Assembly (NCBI RefSeq): GCF_014843845.1
Contig: NZ_JHQS01000060.1
Coordinates: 1 to 64,000 of the forward strand
Length of the DNA stretch: 64,000 nt
Direction of reading: 5' to 3'
Source: Mesorhizobium amorphae
GTDB taxonomy: Bacteria; Pseudomonadota; Alphaproteobacteria; Rhizobiales; Rhizobiaceae
The position numbers and the translations under genes were made by a program. The notes beneath the pieces were generated by a model. It made no database searches, was not told the DNA's origin, and saw only the letters and a program-made list of their open reading frames with translations. Positions 1 to 7,608 of this stretch are shown here, in pieces; position 1 is the first letter of the stretch; every line of letters starts with the position of its first letter.

Positions 1-226
1 GGGCGGCGAGAAAGCCCCGCAGGTCTGCGGGGCGCAGATCGGCGATATCCGAAATGCCGGGTGGGCCGCCGCAATGTCCGGTCAGAAAATGCAGGAACTG
101 GCGCGTGTCGCGCTCATAGGCTTCGACGGTTTCCGGCGACAGCCGGCGTTCGCGCGCCAGCATCTTCAGCCAACTTTCGCGCGCTGCCTGAAGGTCGGGC
201 TTTGCCGGGATGAGGAATTCCTGCAT
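1..226 (-). CDS. xerC: XerC-type tyrosine recombinase, N-terminal part (cut by window edge)
   Basis: Leftward reading frame that runs off the left edge, so only about 75 residues are visible. They begin MQEFLIPAKPDL and contain the arm/core-binding (SAM-like) domain signature RERRLSPETVEAYERD followed by FLHFLTGH, which is typical of XerC/XerD recombinases that resolve chromosome dimers at dif. The catalytic domain lies outside the window. An ATG at 226 is preceded by GGAAGAG at good spacing; an in-frame ATG at 250 is a weaker alternative. It is divergent from rimM. XerC rather than XerD is chosen from the overall look of the N-terminus and is not certain. Confidence 0.75.
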   Translation of the reverse strand, partial: MQEFLIPAKPDLQAARESWLKMLARERRLSPETVEAYERDTRQFLHFLTGHCGGPPGISDIADLRPADLRGFLAA

Positions 227-339
227 GGCGCTCTTCCAGTTCACGGCCATTTTCCGGCAGCCGGGTTAGGAAGCGGTGAAGAGCGCGTCATTGAAATGAC
301 AACTGGCTAGGGCTAGAGCAAGGCAAAGGACCTTTCGCC

Positions 340-939
340 ATGAGCAAGCCCCAGAACCCCGTCCAGATGGCCGTGATCGGCGCCGCGCACGGCATCAAGG
401 GCGAAGTGCGCGTCAAGACGTTCACCGGCGAGCCGCTTGCGCTGGCCGATTACGGGCCGCTCTATGCCAGGGACGGCCGCGCCTTCCAGATCATCGACAT
501 CAGGCCGGCCAACACCGTGGTCGTGGTGCGGTTCAAGGGCGTGAGCGACCGCAACGCCGCCGAGGCGCTCGCCGGCACGGAACTCTTCGTCGACCGCTCG
601 ATGCTGCCGGACGATGGCGAGGAGGACGAATTCTACCATGCCGACCTGGTCGGCCTGGCGGTCAGGGACGACACCGGCGCCGAGATCGGCAAGGTCGTGG
701 CGGTACACAATTTTGGTGGCGGCGACATACTCGACGTGACTCTAGGCGGGCGCAAGGGCGTGCTGATCCCGTTCACGCAGGCCGCCGTGCCGCAAGTGTC
801 GATCGCCGAAGGTTTTGTTCGCGTCGATCCGGCGGCCGCCGGCCTGGTCGACGACGAGGACAGCGAGGCGCCCGGCCGCGACGGTTTCGATCCGAAGGGC
901 CGGCCGCGCGGACCAAGGGATGCCGGGGGCAACCGGTGA
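340..939 (+). CDS. rimM: Ribosome maturation factor RimM
   Basis: 199 residues. RimM binds ribosomal protein S19 and helps 30S subunit maturation in the cytoplasm. The N-terminal RimM barrel (about residues 8-90) opens with AVIGAAHGIKGEVRVKTFT, the family hallmark; a PRC-barrel follows (about 96-168, with VHNFGGGDILDV and LIPFTQAAVPQV). The last 30 residues are a charged, disordered tail (DDEDSEAPGRDG) longer than in enterobacterial RimM. The stop overlaps the GTG start of trmD in a GTGA tetramer, so the two are translationally coupled. rpsP, the usual upstream neighbour, is absent; xerC lies there instead, in the opposite direction. Confidence 0.95.
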   Translation: MSKPQNPVQMAVIGAAHGIKGEVRVKTFTGEPLALADYGPLYARDGRAFQIIDIRPANTVVVVRFKGVSDRNAAEALAGTELFVDRSMLPDDGEEDEFYHADLVGLAVRDDTGAEIGKVVAVHNFGGGDILDVTLGGRKGVLIPFTQAAVPQVSIAEGFVRVDPAAAGLVDDEDSEAPGRDGFDPKGRPRGPRDAGGNR

Positions 940-1634
940 GCTTTGCCGCCTCGGTGCTGACGCTCTATCCCGAGATGTTTCCGGGCGCGCTCGGCCTGTC
1001 GCTGGCCGGGCGGGCGCTGGAGGCCGGGACATGGTCGCTGGACGCGATCCAGATCCGCGATTTCGCCACCGACCGGCACCGCACCGTCGACGACACGCCG
1101 GCCGGCGGCGGCGCTGGCATGGTGATGCGCGCCGACGTGCTGGCGAAGGCGATCGACCATGCTTCGCCGCCGGGCGATGCGCGACCGCGCCTGCTGATGA
1201 GTCCGCGTGGAAAACCGTTGACGCAGGCTCGGGTGCGCGAGCTCGCCGCCGGGCCGGGCGCTGTCATCCTCTGCGGCCGTTTCGAAGGCGTCGACCAGCG
1301 GCTGATCGAGGCGCGCGGGCTGGAGGAGGTTTCGGTCGGCGACTTCATCCTCTCCGGCGGCGAGCCGGCCGCACTGGTGCTGCTCGACGCCGTGGTGCGG
1401 CTTTTGCCCGGCGTCATGGGCAATGCGGTGTCGGGCGAGGAAGAAAGTTTTGAGAACGGTCTGCTCGAACACCCACACTATACAAGGCCGCAGGAGTTCG
1501 AGGGCCGGCCGATCCCCGAGGTGCTGATCTCGGGCAATCACAAGAAGATCGCCGCCTGGCGGCGTGCGGAGTCCGAGGCGCTCACAAAAACACGACGGCC
1601 GGACCTGGTGCAGAACGGCAAGACCAAAGGCTGA
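936..1634 (+). CDS. trmD: tRNA (guanine-N1)-methyltransferase TrmD
   Basis: 232 residues, GTG start overlapping the rimM stop. TrmD methylates G37 of tRNAs next to the anticodon with S-adenosylmethionine and prevents +1 frameshifting. The SPOUT knot is visible: CGRFEGVDQR at 113-122, GDFILSGGE at 135-143 and the DAVVRLLPG stretch after it. Where the enterobacterial enzyme has the catalytic Asp in a DSF motif this protein has EESFENGLLEHPHYTRP, an Asp-to-Glu variant that I believe is usual in Rhizobiales. rplS, normally next, is displaced to 6434. Confidence 0.96.
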   Translation: MSFAASVLTLYPEMFPGALGLSLAGRALEAGTWSLDAIQIRDFATDRHRTVDDTPAGGGAGMVMRADVLAKAIDHASPPGDARPRLLMSPRGKPLTQARVRELAAGPGAVILCGRFEGVDQRLIEARGLEEVSVGDFILSGGEPAALVLLDAVVRLLPGVMGNAVSGEEESFENGLLEHPHYTRPQEFEGRPIPEVLISGNHKKIAAWRRAESEALTKTRRPDLVQNGKTKG

Positions 1635-1680
1635 GATCGCTTCAGAGTCTCTGGCGACCACCTGGCTACCCTGTTGGCTA

Positions 1681-2094
1681 TTAGCCGGGCATCCGCTCGA
1701 ACTTCTGCAAGACGGGGTCCATCGTGTCCCAGGCACGGCCGCGAATGCTGTATGTCACAACCCGCGGATTGAATTGGCCTGGGTCGTCAAGGCTGGTCGC
1801 GTGGACCGCGATCAGGTCCGGCATGGCGGCGAATGTCAGATAGACCGGCGTTCCGCAGGTCGGGCAGAAGGCATGCACCTTTTCGTTGCCGCTGTCGCCC
1901 GCCAACCGCCAGGTTTTCGCTTCGCCGGTGATTGCCATATCGGCGCGCCGGCCGAAGGTCAGATAGGATCCGTGGCCAGTGCCACTGCGTTTCTGGCAAT
2001 CATGGCATTGGCAGTGGTTCTCGAAGATGGGTTCGCTGCTCGTTTCGTAACGGATTGCGCCGCACGCACATCCGCCGCCATAGACCTTGCTCAT
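1681..2094 (-). CDS. GFA/CENP-V-type zinc protein (glutathione-dependent formaldehyde-activating family)
   Basis: 137 residues with the Mss4-like fold metal ligands of the GFA family: C9-x-C11 (GGGCACGAIRY), C28-x-C30-x2-C33 (HCQCHDCQKRSG) and a CPTCGTPVY pair near residue 77. Family members bind zinc; one founding member speeds S-hydroxymethylglutathione formation, but most paralogues have no assigned substrate, so the reaction here is unknown. It is a single gene pointing left, converging with trmD, with a dispersed repeat directly upstream of its start (2114-2173). Confidence 0.85.
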   Translation of the reverse strand: MSKVYGGGCACGAIRYETSSEPIFENHCQCHDCQKRSGTGHGSYLTFGRRADMAITGEAKTWRLAGDSGNEKVHAFCPTCGTPVYLTFAAMPDLIAVHATSLDDPGQFNPRVVTYSIRGRAWDTMDPVLQKFERMPG

Positions 2095-2113
2095 CGTCGT
2101 TCTCCCGCTAACT

Positions 2114-2173
2114 CTTTGTTTTCACGCAATTCCGACGGAAAACCGCTACGCACTTTTCCTGGAATCGCTCTAG
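2114..2173. repeat. Dispersed palindromic intergenic repeat, copy 1
   Basis: A 60-bp sequence with the order ACGCAATTCC, ACGGAAAACC, CTTTTCCTGGAAT, GCTCTAG. The AATTCC and GGAAT parts, and GGAAAA and TTTTCC, can pair, so the transcript would fold into a hairpin. A second copy with the same order of blocks lies at 29461-29521. It occupies the whole gap between the GFA gene and the SRPBCC gene. Confidence 0.7.
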
Positions 2174-2177
2174 CGTT

Positions 2178-2642
2178 TCAGGCCGATTTCGGCTTGGCGA
2201 AAAGGTCGATTCCGCTCCCGGTTTCGAGGAAGGATTTCATGCTGGACAGCACCGCCGGCCAGCCCTGGCTGATGCCTTTCGCCATGCCGCTGCCGGCTTC
2301 GAGCTCGTCATGGGTGACGGTCAGCCGCACCATGGTGTCGTATTCCTCGATGCCGAACGTCACCCGGCTGTATTGCGACGGATCGTCGGCCTGCGAGGCG
2401 TTCGCCCAGGTCATCACGAGACGGGTCGGCGGCGAGATTTCGACGACCTTGCCGACGAGTTCGACGGTGCGCTCGTCATTGGCGCGGATATGTTCCCATT
2501 TCGATCCCGCCTTCCAGTCGGAGACGTTCTCGTGGCCCCAGTAGCGCCTGGCGATATCGGGCCTGGTTATGGCCTCGAACACTTTTTGCGGCGTAGAGCG
2601 GATATAGGTCACGTAGACAAAACTGGTCGTCTCTCTGGTCAT
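2178..2642 (-). CDS. SRPBCC/AHSA1-domain protein co-encoded with ArsR regulator
   Basis: 154 residues. The sequence has the START/Bet v1-like pattern of AHSA1-type proteins: YIRSTPQKVFEAITRPDIARRYWG at the N-terminus, SDWKAGSKWEH, GKVVEISPPTRLVMTW, and a C-terminal helix (GWPAVLSSMKSFLETG). The fold forms a hydrophobic ligand pocket; the ligand is unknown. The ATG at 2642 overlaps the stop of the upstream ArsR-like gene (ATGA), the common arsR-SRPBCC two-gene arrangement in which the regulator and the ligand-binding protein are made together. Confidence 0.88.
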   Translation of the reverse strand: MTRETTSFVYVTYIRSTPQKVFEAITRPDIARRYWGHENVSDWKAGSKWEHIRANDERTVELVGKVVEISPPTRLVMTWANASQADDPSQYSRVTFGIEEYDTMVRLTVTHDELEAGSGMAKGISQGWPAVLSSMKSFLETGSGIDLFAKPKSA

Positions 2643-2959
2643 CGGTCCTCTCCTTCGAGTTCTTGCTTCAGGTCGTGCAGCAGGCTGAGCCGCTGCCGTT
2701 CGAATTTTCGCACCCACCGCTCGTAGATGTCGTGCAGCGGCACGGGGTTGATGAAGTGCAGCTTTTCCCGGCCACGCCGGACCGTGCTCACCAGATTGGC
2801 CGCCTCCAGCAGGTCGATGTGCTGAGTGGCGGACTGCCTTGCCATCTCCAGGTTTTCGCACAGCTGGCCGAGCGTCTGCCCGTTCTGCTCGCACAGAAGG
2901 TCAAGCAGCTTTCTGCGTGTCGGGTCGCCCAGCGCTTTGAAAACCTTGTCGGCGTCCAT
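2639..2959 (-). CDS. ArsR-family winged-helix transcriptional regulator
   Basis: 106 residues from the ATG at 2959 (MDADKVFKALGDPTRRKLLDLL). Winged-helix DNA-binding protein: the ALGDPTRR opening, LGQLCENLEMARQSATQHIDLLEAANLV recognition helix region and VRRGREKLHFINP wing are all clear. The metal-binding cysteine motif of arsenic sensors is not present, so it probably does not sense metal. A longer frame to 3010 exists but would include the operator, so I prefer 2959. Probably represses itself and the overlapping SRPBCC gene through the palindrome at 2988-3003. Confidence 0.88.
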   Translation of the reverse strand: MDADKVFKALGDPTRRKLLDLLCEQNGQTLGQLCENLEMARQSATQHIDLLEAANLVSTVRRGREKLHFINPVPLHDIYERWVRKFERQRLSLLHDLKQELEGEDR

Positions 2960-2987
2960 CGCCCTCACTCCGTTGTGAGGCCAATAC

Positions 2988-3003
2988 GCAGGTAAATACC
3001 TGC
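2988..3003. promoter_or_regulatory. Perfect palindrome, probable ArsR-family operator
   Basis: GCAGGTA-AA-TACCTGC: two perfect 7-bp arms with a 2-bp centre, 28 bp upstream of the chosen ATG of the ArsR-like gene and just beyond the lysE-type stop. Position and symmetry are those of an autoregulatory operator for a dimeric winged-helix repressor. Binding is inferred. Confidence 0.6.
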
Positions 3004-3016
3004 ATGTCAATGAAGC

Positions 3017-3643
3017 TCAGCCGTGTTTCATCGCGGCGGCGGACAGGCCGGTCATGACGAATGTGATGCCTGCGCCGATATTGATCCCGGCAACCGCGCG
3101 CGGACGGCTGTGCAGCCATCGGCTCAAAACCGAAGCAAAGCCGCCGATGAGCGAAAGGCCGATGGCGGCGATGATGGCAAGCCAGGCGCCGTAGGTCAGC
3201 ATCTGCGTGTTGACCGAGCCGCGGTCGGCGCTGACGAACTGCGGGATGAAGGCAAGCACGAACAGTCCGATCTTCGGATTGAGGACGTTCGACATCAGCC
3301 CCGCCAGGTAGATCGCGTGAAGAGGCCGCCGCGCCGTCGGCGCGAAACTGACGAGATTTCGCGAGAACAGCGCCTTCGCCCCCAGCCAGACAAGATATGC
3401 AGCTCCGGCGAGTTTTAGCGCCAGGAACGCAGCGGCCGAGGTCTGGATCAGCAGCGCCAGCCCGAAGGTGGCGGCAAGCGAGTGGATCAGGATGCCGGTG
3501 CCGGCCCCCATTCCCGACACCGTCGCCGCGAGGCGGCCCTGGCTCAGGCCGCGCGCAATCGAGAGCACGATGTCGGGTCCGGGCGCGAGCACGATCAGGA
3601 CGCTCGCGATTGTGTAGGCCAACCAGATATCGATCGGAAACAT
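3017..3643 (-). CDS. LysE/RhtB-family amino-acid exporter
   Basis: 208 residues, about six membrane segments. Signature sequences: MFPIDIWLAYTIASVLIVLAPGPDIVLSIARGLSQG at the start, KLAGAAYLVWLGAKAL, and GLMSNVLNPKIGLFVLAFIPQF in the middle, all characteristic of the LysE superfamily that exports amino acids across the inner membrane. The gene is divergent from a MocR-type regulator (3886) with 242 bp between, a frequent pairing, so the regulator probably controls it. The exported substrate cannot be told from sequence. Confidence 0.9.
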   Translation of the reverse strand: MFPIDIWLAYTIASVLIVLAPGPDIVLSIARGLSQGRLAATVSGMGAGTGILIHSLAATFGLALLIQTSAAAFLALKLAGAAYLVWLGAKALFSRNLVSFAPTARRPLHAIYLAGLMSNVLNPKIGLFVLAFIPQFVSADRGSVNTQMLTYGAWLAIIAAIGLSLIGGFASVLSRWLHSRPRAVAGINIGAGITFVMTGLSAAAMKHG

Positions 3644-3780
3644 GGCTCAGTCCTCCGTGTGAATGCGTTGGTGTCGGCTGGCTGTTTTGCGTGGTCCATT
3701 TCGACCACCAGGCTCGGTGCCGACATCGGTCATGAGCTGAACGGTAGATCGCCAGCGTCAGCACGCACAGTCACAGCCAG

Positions 3781-3826
3781 CGGGCATCTGATATGGTACA
3801 GTGAGGATTATCGGGCATCTGTACCA
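3781..3826. promoter_or_regulatory. Nested direct and inverted repeats between lysE-type and mocR-type genes
   Basis: CGGGCATCTG occurs twice, at 3781-3790 and 3812-3821, 31 bp apart. Overlapping these, TGGTACAG (3794-3801) and CTGTACCA (3819-3826) form a perfect 8-bp inverted repeat with centres 25 bp apart. MocR-type regulators bind paired sites in such divergent regions, so this is the probable operator; which element is bound is not known. Confidence 0.5.
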
Positions 3827-3885
3827 GGCGAAGTGCCTGCAATCTGTGTCAGTCGGCTCAGTCGATTTTGCGGTAGGCATTGCAC

Positions 3886-5376
3886 ATGCAAGACGATCAA
3901 TCCGCAGAGGTCCTTTACCTGCAGCTCGCGCATTCGATCGCGACGCCGATCCGGGCGGGTACGCTGATGCGGGGCGAACGCATTCCCTCCGTGCGCGAAC
4001 TGGCGCGCAACCGCGCCGTGTCGATCGGCACCGTGCTGCAGGCCTATCGCATGCTGGAGGATGCGCACCTGATCGAAGCGCGACCGCGCTCGGGCTATTT
4101 CGTCGCGACACGGTCGCCGAGCCTGCCCGAACCGGAGACATCGAATCCGCCGGCAGATTCCATGGCGGTGGACGTCAGTTCGCTCGCGGCGCGAGTGATG
4201 CATCTCGCGCACGATCCCGCCTACATCTCCTTCGGCGCTGCCTGTCCGAGTGCGGACCTGTTTGCCGAGGAGCGTGTCCGCCGTGCCGTCAGCCGCGCCG
4301 TGCAACGCCACCGGGCGACACTGTGCAACTACACGACCGGCTATGGCGACGAGAGCCTGCGGCGCGCCATTGCACGCCATGCGCTACGCATGGGCTGCCA
4401 GCTCGACCCACAGGACATCGTCGTGACCAACAGCTGCCTGGAATCGATCACGCTGTGCCTGCGGGCGGTGACGAAACCGGGCGACATCGTTGCGCTGGAA
4501 TCGCCGACCTTGTTTGCCTTCCTGGAGATCCTCGAGAACCTGCACCTGCGCGCGCTCGAGATCCCGACCCATCCACGCACCGGCTTCTCGCTCGATGCGC
4601 TGCAATTCGCCTTCGACACTCAACCGATCAAGGCCGTGCTCGCAGTGCCCACGCTTTCCAATCCGATCGGATCAAGTATTCCCCTGGCCGACCGGCAGCA
4701 TTTGGCGCGGATGGTTGCCGACCGCGGCATCCCGCTGGTCGAGGATGTCCTCTACAACGATTTCGCCGAGCTGGACGAACAGCGCCGCGCGGTGCGCGCA
4801 TTCGATGCGACCGGGCACGTCATGATGTGCGGGTCGTTCTCCAAGACGATCGCGCCAGGCCTTCGGCTTGGCTGGGTGGAGGCCGGGCGCTGGGGTGCCA
4901 AGCTCGTGCGCCTGAAGGAATCGACCAGCGGCAGCCAGACGGCGGTGCTGGAGCGTGCGATGGCCGACCTCTTGACGCAGCCGGGCATCGAGGCCGGATA
5001 CCGTCAATTGCGCGCGACGGTCGCGACGCGGGTCGACGAGGCGCGCGGATTGATAGCGCGGTATTTTCCAGCGGGAACGCGCGTCACCGATCCGCAGGGC
5101 GGGTTTATTCTCTGGGTGGAACTGCCGCACAGCATCGACTCGCTTGAGCTGTTCCGGGTCTGCCTGGCGGAGAACATCGTGATTGCGCCTGGAAAGATGT
5201 TCAGCGCCACAAACCATTTCGGCCACTGCATCCGGCTGGGGCTGGGCGGACGCTGGGACGATGCCCACCGGCACGCACTGCGGCGGGTGGGGGAGCTGGC
5301 GAATTCCATGGTGGCGAACCAGACCGATGCCGACAAAGCTTCCGGCAATGGTCGGGTTCACCCCTTGGCGAAGTAA
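3886..5376 (+). CDS. MocR-type regulator (GntR winged helix fused to aminotransferase fold)
   Basis: 496 residues. Residues 1-75 are a GntR winged helix (LYLQLAHSIATPIRAG, GERIPSVRELARNRAVSIGTVLQAYRMLE, ARPRSGYFVA). Residues about 95-480 are a fold-type I PLP aminotransferase domain with TLSNPIG, the VEDVLYNDF pocket Asp region and the PLP lysine in MCGSFSKTIAPGLRLGW. MocR proteins use PLP as cofactor to sense amino acids or vitamin B6. Start at ATG 3886 has GGTAGG 8 nt upstream; a TTG at 3880 is possible. Its last codons overlap those of the convergent TSUP gene by 19 bp. Confidence 0.9.
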   Translation: MQDDQSAEVLYLQLAHSIATPIRAGTLMRGERIPSVRELARNRAVSIGTVLQAYRMLEDAHLIEARPRSGYFVATRSPSLPEPETSNPPADSMAVDVSSLAARVMHLAHDPAYISFGAACPSADLFAEERVRRAVSRAVQRHRATLCNYTTGYGDESLRRAIARHALRMGCQLDPQDIVVTNSCLESITLCLRAVTKPGDIVALESPTLFAFLEILENLHLRALEIPTHPRTGFSLDALQFAFDTQPIKAVLAVPTLSNPIGSSIPLADRQHLARMVADRGIPLVEDVLYNDFAELDEQRRAVRAFDATGHVMMCGSFSKTIAPGLRLGWVEAGRWGAKLVRLKESTSGSQTAVLERAMADLLTQPGIEAGYRQLRATVATRVDEARGLIARYFPAGTRVTDPQGGFILWVELPHSIDSLELFRVCLAENIVIAPGKMFSATNHFGHCIRLGLGGRWDDAHRHALRRVGELANSMVANQTDADKASGNGRVHPLAK

Positions 5377-6110
5377 TAGAAGGCGAGAAAGAGGCCGACG
5401 GCGACGACGAAGCCGCGCACGACATTTTGCGGCACGCGCTTGGCAATCCAGACGCCGGCATAGCCACCGAGCGCGCCGCCCGGGATCATGACGATCGCCT
5501 GCGGCCAGGCGACGACGCCGCCGGAGACGAAGACGACGATCGCAACCGCGGCGATGACCATGGCCAGCATGTTCTTCAGTGCGTTCAGCTTGTGATAGTC
5601 GCCTGACTGGGTAATGCCAAGCGTCGCCAGCATCATCACGCCCATGCCGGCGCCGAAGAAGCCGCCATAGATGGAGGTCAGGAATTGCGCCAGCGAGCCG
5701 ACGAGCGAGCCCACAGACGCTTCATGGTCCGGCTTCGGCGACGGCTTCAGCCATGGCCCGGCAGCGAAGAGAGCAGTTGCGGCCAAGAGCAGCCACGGCA
5801 CCATTGCCCGGAAGGATGGATTGTCGAGCGCCAAAAGGATGAGCGCGCCGGCCAGCGCACCGAAGGCCGAGATCAGGCAGAGCAGCAATGCCTGGCGCCA
5901 GAAATGTCTGATGTCAGCGGCGTAGGCGAGCGTCGAGGTGACGTAGCCGGGAAACTGCGTCACCGAAGAGGTGGCATTGGCGACGATCGGCGGCAGGCCG
6001 ACCAGCGTCATGGCACCGAAGGTGATGAACGTGCCGCCGCCGGCGACCGCGTTGGCGGCGCCTGACAAAAAACCCGCCAGAAACAGCAGGATCACGTCGA
6101 AAACAGACAT
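5358..6110 (-). CDS. TSUP (TauE/SafE) family membrane permease
   Basis: 250 residues, seven to eight hydrophobic segments. MSVFDVILLFLAGFLSGAANAVAGGGTFITFGAM and the second-half repeat LTSIYGGFFGAGMGVMMLATLGI are the duplicated TSUP hallmark (G-G-G-x-x-x-x-P type). TSUP proteins export or import organosulfur compounds and sulfite; no specific substrate can be assigned. ATG at 6110 chosen because homologous family proteins begin just before the first membrane helix; the frame stays open further upstream but that part lacks protein-like features. Confidence 0.88.
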   Translation of the reverse strand: MSVFDVILLFLAGFLSGAANAVAGGGTFITFGAMTLVGLPPIVANATSSVTQFPGYVTSTLAYAADIRHFWRQALLLCLISAFGALAGALILLALDNPSFRAMVPWLLLAATALFAAGPWLKPSPKPDHEASVGSLVGSLAQFLTSIYGGFFGAGMGVMMLATLGITQSGDYHKLNALKNMLAMVIAAVAIVVFVSGGVVAWPQAIVMIPGGALGGYAGVWIAKRVPQNVVRGFVVAVGLFLAFYYFAKG

Positions 6111-6433
6111 CAGGGCGCCGCCGAAGACTGGTTGCTTGCCCCGGATTAGGAAGCTTGACGGGAGCGTGCAACCCCGGCCGGGACAATTGCGTAATGGCAT
6201 GCGCGCAAAAAAGACAGGGCCAAGGCGTGACAAAGCGTCGAAATAGCTGTATGTGCCCGCCCGAACCGGAAGAACAATCTGCCAAGCGCGATCTTCTGGC
6301 CCGTCAACAATGACGGTGTAGTCGCCCCTGCCCGATGTCTCCGACAAAGGGCATAGCCGAGCGGTCAATGGAACTGCAAGGCGAGTGTCGGACGCTCTGA
6401 CTGTCGGAAGAACAAGAAGTGGATTTTTAAGAG
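6111..6433. other. Intergenic region upstream of rplS
   Basis: 323 bp between the TSUP start and rplS, so it must hold promoters for both. I see no clear hairpin, terminator or conserved leader. The rplS ATG follows a short A/G-rich tract (TTTTTAAGAG). Confidence 0.5.
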
Positions 6434-6994
6434 ATGGATATCCTCCGTCAGCTCGAGGCCGAACAGGCCGCCAAGATCGAAGCCAAGCGCAAGCTTCCCG
6501 AATTCCAGCCCGGCGACACCGTGCGCGTTCAGGTCCGCGTGACCGAAGGCACCCGCACCCGCGTCCAGGCCTATGAGGGCGTCGTCATCGCCCGCTCCGG
6601 CGCCGGCTTCCAGGAAAACTTCACCGTCCGCAAGATCTCCTACGGCGAAGGCGTGGAGCGCGTGTTTCCGGTCTATTCGCCGATGGTCGAGGGCGTCGAG
6701 ATCGTGCGGCGCGGCAAGGTGCGCCGCGCCAAGCTCTATTACCTGCGTGACCGCCGCGGCAAGTCGGCCCGTATTTCGGAAAACACCGGCGTGCGCGCCC
6801 GCAAGCTGAACGACGAGGAGCGTGACGCGCTGAACGCCGAGAAGGCGCGCATCGAGGCCGAGAAAGTCGCCGCTGCCCAGGCGCTGGCCGCCGAGAAGGC
6901 CGCCCAGGAAGCCGCCGAGAAGAAGGCCGCCGACGAAGCCGCCAAGGCCGCCGACGAGGCCGCCAAGGCTGCGGAAGCGGCTACCGCCGAATAA
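6434..6994 (+). CDS. rplS: 50S ribosomal protein bL19
   Basis: 186 residues. Residues 1-125 are bL19 (MDILRQLEAEQ, FQPGDTVRVQVRVTEGTRTRVQAYEGVVIARSG, SPMVEGVEIVRRGKVRRAKLYYLRDRRGKSARI). bL19 sits at the 30S-50S interface. The remaining 60 residues are an Ala/Glu/Lys-rich helical extension with tandem KAADEAA units, which E. coli bL19 (about 115 residues) lacks but which is common in rhizobia. Followed by a strong terminator at 7019. Confidence 0.97.
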   Translation: MDILRQLEAEQAAKIEAKRKLPEFQPGDTVRVQVRVTEGTRTRVQAYEGVVIARSGAGFQENFTVRKISYGEGVERVFPVYSPMVEGVEIVRRGKVRRAKLYYLRDRRGKSARISENTGVRARKLNDEERDALNAEKARIEAEKVAAAQALAAEKAAQEAAEKKAADEAAKAADEAAKAAEAATAE

Positions 6995-7018
6995 GTTTTT
7001 CGAGAAAGCATGGTTTAG

Positions 7019-7043
7019 AAAGGCGGCTTCGGCCGCCTTTTTT
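7019..7043 (+). terminator. Rho-independent terminator of rplS
   Basis: AAAGGCGGC (7019-7027), TTCG tetraloop, GCCGCCTTT (7032-7040), then further T residues. Nine perfect pairs closed by a UUCG loop with a U tract, 25 bp after the rplS stop. Confidence 0.9.
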
Positions 7044-7116
7044 CGTTTTGCGGGCAGGCAGAGCCCGTCCCGCTGGGATCGGCTTGCTCAAGGCGAAAAA
7101 TCTGCCCCTGCTTTGG

Positions 7117-7154
7117 TTGACTCGAATTATCTTGTACACTAAATAATCGTGCAA
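7117..7154 (+). promoter_or_regulatory. Promoter and possible OhrR operator of ohr
   Basis: TTGACT at 7117-7122 and TAAATA at 7140-7145 are spaced 17 bp. An A/T-rich imperfect dyad, TTGTACAC (7132-7139) and GTGCAA (7149-7154), overlaps the -10 region. Thiol-based OhrR repressors bind A/T-rich dyads over the promoter of ohr, so this is the likely site; the match is by symmetry and place only. Confidence 0.45.
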
Positions 7155-7173
7155 AAATAAATGGAGAAACGAA

Positions 7174-7608
7174 ATGCCTGCACTCTACTCCACCGAAGCC
7201 CGTGCCGTCGGCGGCCGCGCCGGCCATGTCCAGACCAATGATGGCCTGCTCAGCGTCGACCTTGCCTTGCCGAAGGAACTGGGTGGCAAGGGTGGCGCCA
7301 CCAATCCGGAGCAGCTGTTTGCTGCCGGCTATGCGGCGTGCTTCGAAAGCGCCATGCGCTTCATCGCCGGCAAGCAGAAGCTGCCGCTCGAGGATGCTGC
7401 GGTGACGGCCAATGTCAGCCTGCACCCCAATGGCCAGGGCGGTTTCGCGCTGGGCGTTTCGCTGTCGGCGGAGACGAAAGGCCTTGATCAGGCGGCCGCC
7501 GAAGCGCTTGTATCGGCGGCGCACCAGATCTGCCCCTATTCCAATGCCATCAAGGGCAATGTCGAGGTGGCGCTTTCGGCAGTGACGCTCCCGGCAAAGG
7601 CAGCATGA
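7174..7608 (+). CDS. ohr: Organic hydroperoxide resistance protein Ohr
   Basis: 144 residues. Ohr is a dimeric lipoyl-dependent thiol peroxidase that reduces organic hydroperoxides. The peroxidatic cysteine is C56 in AAGYAACFESAM and the resolving one C120 in AHQICPYSNAIKGN. The N-terminal ARAVGGRAGHVQTNDGLLSVDLALPKELGGKGGATNPEQLFAAGY matches Ohr rather than OsmC. The stop overlaps the ATG of ohrR (ATGA), so peroxidase and repressor form one operon with the sensor second. A more distant OsmC paralogue is at 21185. Confidence 0.95.
   Translation: MPALYSTEARAVGGRAGHVQTNDGLLSVDLALPKELGGKGGATNPEQLFAAGYAACFESAMRFIAGKQKLPLEDAAVTANVSLHPNGQGGFALGVSLSAETKGLDQAAAEALVSAAHQICPYSNAIKGNVEVALSAVTLPAKAA

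Noticed and set aside
74..310. 78-codon rightward frame at the left end
   Set aside because: Antisense to the xerC start, whose N-terminal recombinase motifs are clear.
6111..6433. Ribosomal-protein leader RNA before rplS
   Set aside because: No conserved stem or known L19 leader pattern was recognisable.
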